In this document: in pieces, positions 1 through 6,077 of the stretch
How the letters are laid out: the number at the start of each line of letters is the position of its first letter
How positions within the stretch are numbered: position 1 is the first letter of the stretch
DNA from: Candidatus Dadabacteria bacterium
GTDB lineage: Bacteria; Desulfobacterota_D; UBA1144; Nemesobacterales; UBA2774
Assembly (NCBI GenBank): GCA_004356555.1
Contig: SMWY01000114.1
Span: forward strand, 1-7,015
Length of the DNA stretch: 7,015 nucleotides
Reading direction: 5' to 3'
Position numbers and translations under genes: made by a program
The notes under the pieces: generated by a model
Seen by the model: only the letters and a program-made list of their open reading frames with translations
Database searches by the model: none
What the model was told of the DNA's origin: nothing

Positions 1-1
1 A

Positions 2-163
2 AAAGATAGACACGAACACATAGGTAAAGGAAAAATTGGAACAAGAGGATTTAAAAATATTATCAAGAGTCGAGACTTTAGAAATATTAATATGATTGTA
101 GAAACTCCCCCTGAAAAGGTAGGAGACGATATTAAAGCTTTAAAAAACTTAAGAGACAAATAA
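2..163 (+). CDS. nfo: Endonuclease IV (AP endonuclease), C-terminal part
   Basis: This is the last 53 codons plus TAA of a gene entering from the left edge. Endonuclease IV is a zinc-dependent hydrolase that cuts the DNA backbone 5' of abasic sites in base excision repair. The fragment begins KDRHEHIGKGKIG, matching the family's C-terminal metal-binding DRHxxIGxGxIG segment. It continues to MIVETPPE, where the ILET-type glutamate is another metal ligand, and ends DIKALKNLRDK, a typical C-terminus. The Asp and His of DRH and the Glu of VET, all expected zinc ligands, are present. The family is usually about 280 residues, so roughly four fifths lies outside the window. No frameshift is seen in this part, unlike the decayed gene 49 bases downstream. 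Identification rests on motif recognition; whether the upstream part is intact is unknown. Confidence 0.86.
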   Translation, partial: KDRHEHIGKGKIGTRGFKNIIKSRDFRNINMIVETPPEKVGDDIKALKNLRDK

Positions 164-166
164 GAG

Positions 167-187
167 GAATTGCCCTCTTTGCAATTC
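167..187 (+). other. Stem-loop just after nfo
   Basis: GAATTGC at 167-173 pairs perfectly with GCAATTC at 181-187 across a 7-base loop. A competing 6-bp stem (162-167 with 174-179) overlaps the nfo stop codon. There is no T-run after either stem, so a classical intrinsic terminator is not supported. It may be an mRNA 3'-end structure or chance. Confidence 0.25.
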
Positions 188-212
188 ATGCCAGAAAAGG
201 AATTATAAACTT

Positions 213-599
213 ATGACTAATAATTTATTAGTTGCAAAAGGAAAAAAGAGCTTTTCATTCTTCCTAAAACGACGAATCACCATGGTCTTATTGTTAGCGC
301 TACTGGAACTGGCAAGACTGCCATTCTTTAAATCCTAGCAGAAAATTTTAGCAGAATTGGAATTCCGGTTTTCATGTCGTATTCAAAATGGAACCTTGCC
401 GAAATAAGTAAGCCCGGCAAAGAACACCCTAAAATAACTGAGCAGATAAATACCATCGGGATTACCTACTTCAAAGAAAAAGTCCGGAAGAAAAAGACAG
501 AGTATCGTGAAATCTATAGCTAAAAGTGCAGCACAAAGCATCGACAAACAAATAGCCACTTAACTTATGCGTGGCATATTGGGGTCCTTCCTAAAGTAG
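213..599 (+). pseudogene. yjgR: Decayed YjgR-type (DUF853, HerA-like) ATPase gene, internally deleted
   Basis: YjgR/DUF853 proteins are HerA/FtsK-like P-loop ATPases of about 500 residues; their cellular role is poorly defined. This relic keeps both ends. From ATG 213 it reads MTNNLLVAKGKK. It then shifts frame at about 248 to ELFILPK, a HHGLIVSATGTGKTA stretch (Walker A ATGTGKT), and after a stop at 329-331 ILAENFSRIGIPVFMSYSKWNLAEISKPG, the family's N-terminal signature. After about 110 codons the frame changes again near 510. The reading becomes KSIAKSAAQSIDKQIAT, a stop at 561-563, then LMRGILGSFLK and the terminal TAG at 597-599. That ending matches the family's AKSAxxxxxxxLxRGxLGSLL C-terminus. 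Walker B and the whole central ATPase core are missing, so one large internal deletion, at least two frameshifts and two internal stops are needed. Not functional. An AAAGGA-like ribosome site precedes the old start. Confidence 0.85.
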
Positions 600-1282
600 T
601 AAAATTAAAACTCATTTATGAGTGTTTATCGGCGACTATACTAACTAATTTCAATGAGTTAAATCAAAATTTTAAACCACCACATTAATAGATGTGGATA
701 AACTATAAATATTTAATATCCGACTTTAAGATATGGGGAAGACTAAGAGATTGAAGGAAGAATTGCAGGTCCAAAGCTAAAAACATCAATGACTCTTTCC
801 ATAGATCTTAAAAGTAAAAATATCTTCAAGTACAGGTAGTTAGTAGAAGTAACTAGAAACCACGAATACTCGACTCCATTGTTTTACAAAATAACTCAAA
901 GTATTTAAGAGTGTTAAGAAGCAAACTTGTATAGATTGCTCAGATTATCTATTCTCAGTATCTATAATCACACACAATTTTATTTTTATCATGCTCAACT
1001 ATCACCCTGAAGTCTCACCGAAAAGACACGAGTACATTTCCTTTTCAAAACTGGTCTATATTCAGTGACAATTCTATACTTTAACTATTAGCCATAACCA
1101 TCAGTAGTTATTAGATATTATTTTTAAGGAAAATCACTGTTTTTATACCACAACAAAAATATTTTTCTAACTAACTGCCATTATTAAATATTTTGGAAAT
1201 AGGGAGTTTACATAATTGAATATTATCGGACGTACATTTAAAGGCAAAATTACAGTCTTTCAACTGCAAAAGTATAGAATTT
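600..1282. other. AT-rich stretch without recognisable genes
   Basis: I read both strands and found no open frame of useful length and no recognisable protein fragment. Stops are frequent in all frames, and the composition is visibly more AT-rich than uvrB or uvrC. What can be seen: an ACTCAT-TT-ATGAGT dyad at 610-623, eleven bases after the decayed yjgR stop and perhaps its former terminator; a CCACAT/ATGTGG hairpin at 680-697 overlapping a consensus DnaA box; and long A/T runs. Together with the neighbouring pseudogene this looks like sequence under decay, perhaps the remains of further genes now beyond recognition. Confidence 0.6.
693..701 (-). promoter_or_regulatory. Single consensus DnaA-box-like 9-mer
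   Basis: The bases TGTGGATAA are the exact reverse complement of the classical DnaA box TTATCCACA. The site partly overlaps the right arm of the CCACAT/ATGTGG hairpin (680-697) and is followed by AT-rich DNA. Only one exact copy is seen and no dnaA or dnaN is nearby, so an origin is not supported. A lone DnaA box or chance match are both plausible. Confidence 0.25.
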
Positions 1283-1474
1283 TTATGAGGCGCCTTTGCC
1301 AAGATAGGCTTTTAGTTTAGGTGAGAAGTTTCTTTTTATTAAAGTCTGTTTAATACTCCATTCCTCGCTCCGATCAATTTCAGACAGGAGTCTTATCTCT
1401 GCCCCCTCCTTGTATGCAACTTGAACTCCATACCTATAGAGGGCTCTATTTTTGTAATGAGACTCCCCCCCCAA
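1283..1474 (-). CDS. Doubtful small ORF, possible remnant of a larger gene
   Basis: A 63-codon frame starts at TTG (1472-1474) and ends in TAA. I do not recognise it with confidence. Its base composition is closer to the real genes than to the AT-rich DNA to its left, and the peptide (HYKNRALYRYGVQVAY, then EIRLLSEIDRSEEWSIKQTLIKR) looks protein-like. The segment EIRLLSEIDRSEEWSIKQTLIKR faintly recalls the helix-turn-helix region of IS3-type transposases (EIIRLVE...SVRRTLEELG), but the following tryptophan-containing motif is absent. There is no ATG and no clear ribosome site. The frame stays open upstream to a stop near 1523, and the would-be start sits in a run of eight Gs (C8 on the + strand at 1465-1472), a typical indel site. 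It could be a gene remnant or a chance ORF. Confidence 0.3.
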   Translation of the reverse strand: MGGESHYKNRALYRYGVQVAYKEGAEIRLLSEIDRSEEWSIKQTLIKRNFSPKLKAYLGKGAS

Positions 1475-1510
1475 ACCGACCGAAGAGCGCAGGATGAAAG
1501 TTATCTCAAG

Positions 1511-1532
1511 TATATATAGATATTATATATAG
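1511..1532. repeat. AT-rich direct repeat upstream of uvrB
   Basis: TATATATAG occurs at 1511-1519 and again at 1524-1532, 13 bases apart, in an A/T-only stretch about 60-80 bases before the likely uvrB start. This is where a promoter would be expected: TATTAT at 1521-1526 could serve as a -10 element. No convincing -35 element is seen. uvrB is often SOS-controlled, but I cannot match this to a known LexA box. Confidence 0.3.
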
Positions 1533-1589
1533 TATATGTTACTATTTTTAACCGCAGTTTTTAACTACCGCTATGCTAAACTCTTACGC

Positions 1590-3608
1590 ATGGGTAACGC
1601 TTTTAAAATTCATAGTGATTTCTCGCCCAAAGGCGACCAGCCCGAAGCTATTAAAGAGCTTACAGAAGGATTGCTAAGGGGAGAGAAGCATCAAGTACTT
1701 CTCGGAGTTACTGGGAGCGGAAAAACTTTCACTATAGCAAATGTAATCGTCGAAGTAGAGCGCCCTACCCTAATTATGGCTCCCAATAAAACTCTGGCAG
1801 CTCAGCTTTACGGCGAGCTAAAAGAACTGTTTCCTGAAAACTCGGTCAGATATTTTGTCAGCTATTACGACTACTACCAACCCGAAGCCTACATAGCTTC
1901 AACGGACACATATATAGAAAAGGACGCTCAGGTCAACGAGCATATAGACAGGCTGCGGCACGCCTCAACCACATCGCTCTTTGAAAGAAGAGATGTAATT
2001 GTCGTGGCGAGCGTTTCGTGCATATATGGAATAGGAGCGCCTGAGCATTACTATGGATTACTCACAATGCTTGAGGAAGGAATGGAACTTGAGAGAGATA
2101 AATTTCTCGAAAAACTTTCCGAAGTTCAGTATGAAAGAACGGGATCAGATCTCTACAGAAGCAGCTTCCGGGTGAAAGGAGATATCGTAGACATCTTCCC
2201 ATCTCATCATGATAACACTGCGATCAGAATAGAGTTTTTTGGAGACCAAGTAGATTCGCTCAAAGAAATAGACCCCTTAAGAGGTACCACTTTGAGGCCG
2301 GTAAAAAAGGCCGCTATATATCCGGGATCTCATTATGTAGCGCCCAAGTACAGACACGAAAAGGCTATCGAGAATATAAAAAAAGAACTAAAGGAAAGAT
2401 TGATCCAGCTTGAAGAGCAGGGAATGATTTTAGAAAAACAAAGACTTGAAGAAAAAACCAATTTTGATCTTGAGCTTCTTGCCAATCTGGGTTTTTGCTC
2501 GGGTATTGAGAACTACTCAAGACATTTATCTGGGCGGCTACCCGGACAGCCCCCCTGGACACTGCTGGATTATTTCCCGGATGACTTTCTTATTGTTCTG
2601 GATGAGAGTCATCAGATGATTCCGCAGTTAAGAGGAATGCATGCTGGAGACAGGAGTAGAAAACTGACCTTGGTTGAGCATGGGTTCAGGCTTCCTTCCG
2701 CGCTTGATAATAGACCGCTGAATTTCCCTGAGTTTGAAAAAAAAGTAACTCAAGCCATATATGTTTCCGCCACACCCGGGGATTATGAGATAGAAAGAGC
2801 AGGAGGGGTTGTAGTAGAGCAAATCATACGCCCAACCGGACTATCTGACCCAGAGGTAGAGATAAGATCTGCGGATAATCAGGTGGATGATCTATTGGAA
2901 GAGATACAAAAAAGGGTAAGCAGTGGAGATAGAGTGCTCGTTACCACACTCACAAAAAGAATGGCGGAAGATTTAACCGAGTACTACAGGGAGCTCGGAG
3001 TGAATGTGCGTTATTTACACTCGGACATTGATACGCTTGAGAGAATTGGGATTATAAGGGATCTGAGATTAGGGAAATTTGATGTGCTTGTAGGAATTAA
3101 TCTCTTAAGAGAGGGCCTTGATATACCAGAGGTGTCGCTCGTAGCAATACTTGACGCGGATAAAGAAGGGTACCTTCGCTCTACAACTTCATTGATACAG
3201 ATATTCGGGAGGGCCGCAAGAAATGTTGACGGGAAAGCAATACTCTACGCAGACCGTATTACCGGATCAATGGCAAAGGCTATTTCAGAAACCGACAGGA
3301 GAAGAAAAATCCAGGAGGCATACAACAAAGAGCACGGCATTACTCCCGTGAGTATTAAGAAATCTGTGACAGACATACTAGCAACAATATATGAATCGGA
3401 CTACTATACCGTGCCGCTCGAAGAAAAGGATGAGGAGCTGGATATTGCTCCTGAGAAAATTTCTCTAACCATAAATACTCTCAACAAAGAAATGAAAAAA
3501 GCGGCAAAAAATCTTGAGTATGAAGCGGCTGCGCAAAAGAGGGATAAAATCAAAAGGCTAAGGGAGCTTGAAATAAAATACCTAGGTAATGATAAAAGAG
3601 ATTATTAG
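1590..3608 (+). CDS. uvrB: Excinuclease ABC subunit UvrB
   Basis: UvrB is the damage-verifying helicase-like subunit of nucleotide excision repair: UvrA loads it onto lesions and it then recruits UvrC. The start at 1590 gives MGNAFKIHSDFSPKGDQPEAIK, colinear with E. coli UvrB, and yields 672 residues against the usual 660-680. The upstream in-frame ATG at 1536 would add 18 atypical residues; neither start has a clear ribosome site. Numbered from 1590: Walker A GVTGSGKT at 39-46; the YDYYQPEAYIASTDTYIEKD beta-hairpin that locks one strand at 93-112; DESH helicase motif at 338-341; SATP at about 393; GINLLREGLDIPE at 502-514; QIFGRAAR motif VI at 537-544; and a C-terminal UVR coiled coil (about 628-663, KKAAKNLEYEAAAQKRDKI) that contacts UvrC. 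All motifs are intact. It converges on uvrC and is probably transcribed alone from the AT-rich region upstream. Confidence 0.97.
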   Translation: MGNAFKIHSDFSPKGDQPEAIKELTEGLLRGEKHQVLLGVTGSGKTFTIANVIVEVERPTLIMAPNKTLAAQLYGELKELFPENSVRYFVSYYDYYQPEAYIASTDTYIEKDAQVNEHIDRLRHASTTSLFERRDVIVVASVSCIYGIGAPEHYYGLLTMLEEGMELERDKFLEKLSEVQYERTGSDLYRSSFRVKGDIVDIFPSHHDNTAIRIEFFGDQVDSLKEIDPLRGTTLRPVKKAAIYPGSHYVAPKYRHEKAIENIKKELKERLIQLEEQGMILEKQRLEEKTNFDLELLANLGFCSGIENYSRHLSGRLPGQPPWTLLDYFPDDFLIVLDESHQMIPQLRGMHAGDRSRKLTLVEHGFRLPSALDNRPLNFPEFEKKVTQAIYVSATPGDYEIERAGGVVVEQIIRPTGLSDPEVEIRSADNQVDDLLEEIQKRVSSGDRVLVTTLTKRMAEDLTEYYRELGVNVRYLHSDIDTLERIGIIRDLRLGKFDVLVGINLLREGLDIPEVSLVAILDADKEGYLRSTTSLIQIFGRAARNVDGKAILYADRITGSMAKAISETDRRRKIQEAYNKEHGITPVSIKKSVTDILATIYESDYYTVPLEEKDEELDIAPEKISLTINTLNKEMKKAAKNLEYEAAAQKRDKIKRLRELEIKYLGNDKRDY

Positions 3609-3623
3609 AACCAATGTATATAT

Positions 3624-5441
3624 TTAATGAGACAAATGTCTCTTCAATTCTTCTGCCAACTTTTTATTTAAACCGGGGACTGATGCAATTTCATCCACTG
3701 TTTCTTCTCGAATCTTAGATATGGTTCCGAAACGCTTGATAAGCTCTTTTTTGCGCTTAACACCTATACCGGGGACTCCGTCGAGCTCGGAAGCAAGCGC
3801 TTTCTTCCCTCTCAGCTTTTTATGGTAAGTAATAGCGAACCTATGCGCTTCGTCTCTGATTCGCATAAGAAGGAAAAGCGCCTCTGAGTTCCGGGAAAAA
3901 ATAATTGGGTTTTTTCTCCCGTATACATAAATCTTATCACTCTCCCCCCCCTCTTTCCCTTTTGCTATAGAAGCAAGGTCCACTTTCTCCAAATATCCTA
4001 ACTCGCTTAATATTTTTTGACCTATGTTCAACTGGCCCTTCCCTCCGTCTATCAAAATCAAATCCGGAACCTCCCAACCCTTCTGCTCCCCTCTTGCCAG
4101 TCTTCTGGATAAAACCTCATGCATGCTTGCATAGTCATTTGGACCCTGGACGTTTTTTATTTTAAATCTTTTATAACCTTCTTTGAACGGGGCGCCGTTT
4201 TCAAACTTTACCATAGAAGCTACCGCGGTAGCCCCCTGTGTATTTGAGATATCAAAACACTCTATGGTTAACGGAAGCCTTGAGAGATGAAGAGACAATT
4301 TGATTCTCTCAAGAAGGTCGACCTCTTTAAGCTCATCCGCATATTTCCTGTGGAAACTCTCAAGTGAGTTTCTGTTAGCAAGCTCGACCTCTTTAACTTT
4401 TTCTCCACGCTCGGGCGTACTTATATGCACCTTACGACCCTGTTTTTCAGAAAGCCACCCCGCAGTGTTTTGGATTCTCTCTATGTCCAAGGGAATAATA
4501 ATCTCTTGCGGCACGAACCTATTGCCCCCATAAAACTGCGATAAGAATTCCCCTAATATTTCCTGATCTTCCCCTGTTGCGTTTTTAAAAGAATAATCTG
4601 TCTTGTCTACCAAACTTCCGCCGCGAAAAAAAAGGACCGAAAACTCAACTTTCTGCCCTTCCCTATAAAATCCCACCACGTCTTTATCTTTTGTGTTTGG
4701 AGTTACAAACATTTGCCTGTCCAGGTTTTTCCCCAGCAGCCTAATCTGATCTCTGTAATTGGCCGCATCTTCATACTTCATATCATCCGATGCTTTTTTC
4801 ATATTGTCTCTAAGGAGTTTGATAATGCGTTTCTTCTCCCCTTTTAAAAACATGCGCAACTGCTTCACCACATTCCCGTAGCCCTCTTCCCCTGACTTGC
4901 CTGCACACGGCCCCAGACAGAGACTCATGTAGTAGTTAAGACAGGGCCTGGCCGCGTGCCTTCTGAATTTCTCATCAGTACAGTCTCTGAGCGGAAATAT
5001 TTTATGAATGAGCCGCTTTGCTTTTTTAAGCGCATCGGCCGATGCGAACGGCCCGTAGTATATCGCACCATCTTTTAAAACCCTTCTCGTAAGCGATAAC
5101 CTGGGAAAGGTTTCCCTCGGGTCGAGCCTGAGAGATAAGTAGTTTTTATCGTCCCTTAGACGGATATTGTATCTGGGCTTTTTTTGTTTAATGAGGGAAT
5201 TTTCTAAAACTAGAGCTTCGCGCTCGTTTCGAGTTACGAAATAGTCCACATCTACCACGTCTTTCATTAAGTACATAATCTGAGGTCTCTGCGTAAACTC
5301 CCCTTCGCTAAGATAAGATAGTATTCTGCTCCTTAAGTTTTTTGCTTTCCCTATATATATAGAGCGTCCCTTTGCATCCTTTAGTAGGTACACACCTGTT
5401 GATTGCGGGATTAATTTAACTTTCTCTCTGCTAAAGCTCAT
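3624..5441 (-). CDS. uvrC: Excinuclease ABC subunit UvrC
   Basis: UvrC is the dual-incision nuclease of nucleotide excision repair, cutting 3' and then 5' of a lesion marked by UvrB. The 605-residue product has the full family architecture. N-terminal GIY-YIG nuclease (about 13-95): GVYLLKD, Y29, R39 and the glutamate of VLENSLIK (E80). Four cysteines C154, C167, C175 and C179, matching the family's iron-sulfur cluster positions. UVR domain (about 200-236) for UvrB contact. RNase H-like 5' nuclease with D397 (FDISN), D436 (GPNDYASM), D465 (LIDGGKGQLN) and H533 (RDEAHRFA). C-terminal tandem helix-hairpin-helix (about 551-604: VPGIGVKRKKEL and VPGLNKKLAEEL). The ATG at 5439-5441 has no evident Shine-Dalgarno sequence. 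The SRPBCC gene ends 53 bases upstream in the same direction, so readthrough is possible. Oddity: codons for ATAVAS (404-409) contain the 14-bp palindrome repeated in the winged-helix gene. Confidence 0.98.
   Translation of the reverse strand: MSFSREKVKLIPQSTGVYLLKDAKGRSIYIGKAKNLRSRILSYLSEGEFTQRPQIMYLMKDVVDVDYFVTRNEREALVLENSLIKQKKPRYNIRLRDDKNYLSLRLDPRETFPRLSLTRRVLKDGAIYYGPFASADALKKAKRLIHKIFPLRDCTDEKFRRHAARPCLNYYMSLCLGPCAGKSGEEGYGNVVKQLRMFLKGEKKRIIKLLRDNMKKASDDMKYEDAANYRDQIRLLGKNLDRQMFVTPNTKDKDVVGFYREGQKVEFSVLFFRGGSLVDKTDYSFKNATGEDQEILGEFLSQFYGGNRFVPQEIIIPLDIERIQNTAGWLSEKQGRKVHISTPERGEKVKEVELANRNSLESFHRKYADELKEVDLLERIKLSLHLSRLPLTIECFDISNTQGATAVASMVKFENGAPFKEGYKRFKIKNVQGPNDYASMHEVLSRRLARGEQKGWEVPDLILIDGGKGQLNIGQKILSELGYLEKVDLASIAKGKEGGESDKIYVYGRKNPIIFSRNSEALFLLMRIRDEAHRFAITYHKKLRGKKALASELDGVPGIGVKRKKELIKRFGTISKIREETVDEIASVPGLNKKLAEELKRHLSH
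3629..3642. terminator. Possible weak terminator between uvrB and uvrC
   Basis: GAGACA (3629-3634) pairs with TGTCTC (3637-3642) around two bases, giving a small hairpin 21 bases after the uvrB stop. On the + strand it is followed by a loosely T-rich TTCAATTCTTCT, compatible with a weak terminator for uvrB. It lies inside the last codons of uvrC, which is common where convergent genes abut. The stem is short, so efficiency is doubtful. Confidence 0.3.
4219..4232. repeat. 14-bp palindrome in uvrC matching the downstream repeat core
   Basis: GCTACCGCGGTAGC is a perfect palindrome. Its central ten bases are identical to the core of the repeat arrays at 6354-6387 and 6759-6840, and 13 of its 14 bases match the array end at 6829-6842. 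In uvrC it encodes Ala-Thr-Ala-Val-Ala, in the same Thr-Ala-Val reading as in the arrays. UvrC normally has TVAS-like residues here, so the protein is not visibly distorted and the site is not an insertion. Confidence 0.6.
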
Positions 5442-5494
5442 ACACTATAAAATAAAGGATATTGCTTATCAGGCAACTTCGCTACCAAAAGCGC

Positions 5495-6037
5495 TTAGCC
5501 ATCTTTAACCTGCCCCTCCACGGTGTTCTTAAGATTGAAAAGACCTTTATCGAACATGCCCCCTACCATAGAATCCATCATCATGGCAAAGTAACCGCCT
5601 ATAACAGGTGTCCCCATATCTCCCCACATTGTCCAAGTAACCTTTGTTTCTCCCTCCTCCAAATGCTCGTAGATCATAGCGCTCCGACACACATAGGTGC
5701 CGCCGTCAAAGACAAGATCGTATTCGATTCCCTCTGTTGGGGAATCTTTTGTAAAGGTAAGAGCTCCGTCCCCGCTATCCCCTACCCATGATTGGCTGGC
5801 TCCAACGCCTTTGGTCTTTTCTCCATGTGTTATGACTAAGGTCAGATCCTCCTCTTTCCAGGGCGACCAATAATCCCAGTTTTTAAGATCCCCTATATAT
5901 TCATGTATACGGCTGGGAGGAGCATCAATTACAATTGATCTTTCTACTGTATAGCTTGTTGGTAGAAATAATCCCACTACTACTACTACTATTATTATAA
6001 TAATTATTGCGGACAGCAGCGTTTTTAATATTTTCAT
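5495..6037 (-). CDS. Membrane-anchored SRPBCC (polyketide cyclase-like) protein
   Basis: The 180-residue product has one N-terminal membrane segment (about 6-25, almost only Ile and Val) followed by an SRPBCC/START-like domain. Characteristic features are YTVERSIVIDAPPSRIHEYIGDLKNWDYWSPW (28-60), where the ERSIVIDAPP strand and NWxxWSPW motif are hallmarks of the group. Others are GVGASQSWVGD (77-87), the TKVTWTMWGDMG strand (131-142) and a long C-terminal helix with YFAMMMDSMVGGMFDKGLFNLK (149-170). The fold forms a deep hydrophobic ligand pocket. Substrates of the membrane-anchored members are generally unknown, so no reaction can be assigned. The domain probably lies outside the cytoplasmic membrane. 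An AGAGGGG ribosome site sits 5 bases before the ATG. The gene begins 40 bases after the winged-helix gene ends and stops 53 bases before uvrC, consistent with a shared transcript. Confidence 0.88.
   Translation of the reverse strand: MKILKTLLSAIIIIIIVVVVVGLFLPTSYTVERSIVIDAPPSRIHEYIGDLKNWDYWSPWKEEDLTLVITHGEKTKGVGASQSWVGDSGDGALTFTKDSPTEGIEYDLVFDGGTYVCRSAMIYEHLEEGETKVTWTMWGDMGTPVIGGYFAMMMDSMVGGMFDKGLFNLKNTVEGQVKDG
5975..6007. repeat. Trinucleotide microsatellite coding the membrane helix
   Basis: A run of TAC then TAT-type triplets on the + strand (on the coding strand: ATA/ATT codons, then GTA codons) encodes six isoleucines followed by five valines in the SRPBCC protein. Triplet slippage here would lengthen or shorten the membrane segment without changing frame. 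Confidence 0.7.
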
Positions 6038-6042
6038 TACAA

Positions 6043-6049
6043 CCCCTCT
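6043..6049 (-). promoter_or_regulatory. Ribosome binding site of the SRPBCC gene
   Basis: Reading leftwards, AGAGGGG lies five bases before the ATG at 6037-6035. It is the only clear purine-rich Shine-Dalgarno sequence among the three left-pointing genes and supports this start. Confidence 0.6.
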
Positions 6050-6077
6050 TTAGCCCTTTTTGTTTACCAGCCCTATT

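Noticed and set aside
693..701. Chromosomal or plasmid replication origin
   Set aside because: There is only one exact DnaA box, with no cluster of boxes and no dnaA, dnaN or rep gene adjacent.
733..780. Short + strand frame MGKTKRLKEELQVQS
   Set aside because: Fifteen codons, no ribosome site and no recognisable similarity; consistent with chance.
1536..1589. ATG at 1536 as the uvrB start
   Set aside because: It adds 18 residues unlike any UvrB N-terminus. The ATG at 1590 is colinear with E. coli UvrB, placing Walker A at 39-46, and no ribosome site favours 1536.
2365..2822. Two - strand open frames inside uvrB
   Set aside because: They are antisense shadows of a fully conserved UvrB coding region with no recognisable product.
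3944..3951. C8 homopolymer in uvrC as a possible phase-variable tract
   Set aside because: The reading frame is intact through it (Glu-Gly-Gly-Glu) and UvrC is a housekeeping enzyme; a variable tract is not supported by one sequence.
4300..4533. + strand open frame inside uvrC
   Set aside because: Ser/Leu-rich antisense shadow of the RNase H-like region of uvrC.
5462..5791. + strand 109-codon open frame opposite the SRPBCC gene
   Set aside because: The - strand protein has clear SRPBCC motifs, a ribosome site and a membrane anchor; the opposite frame has none.
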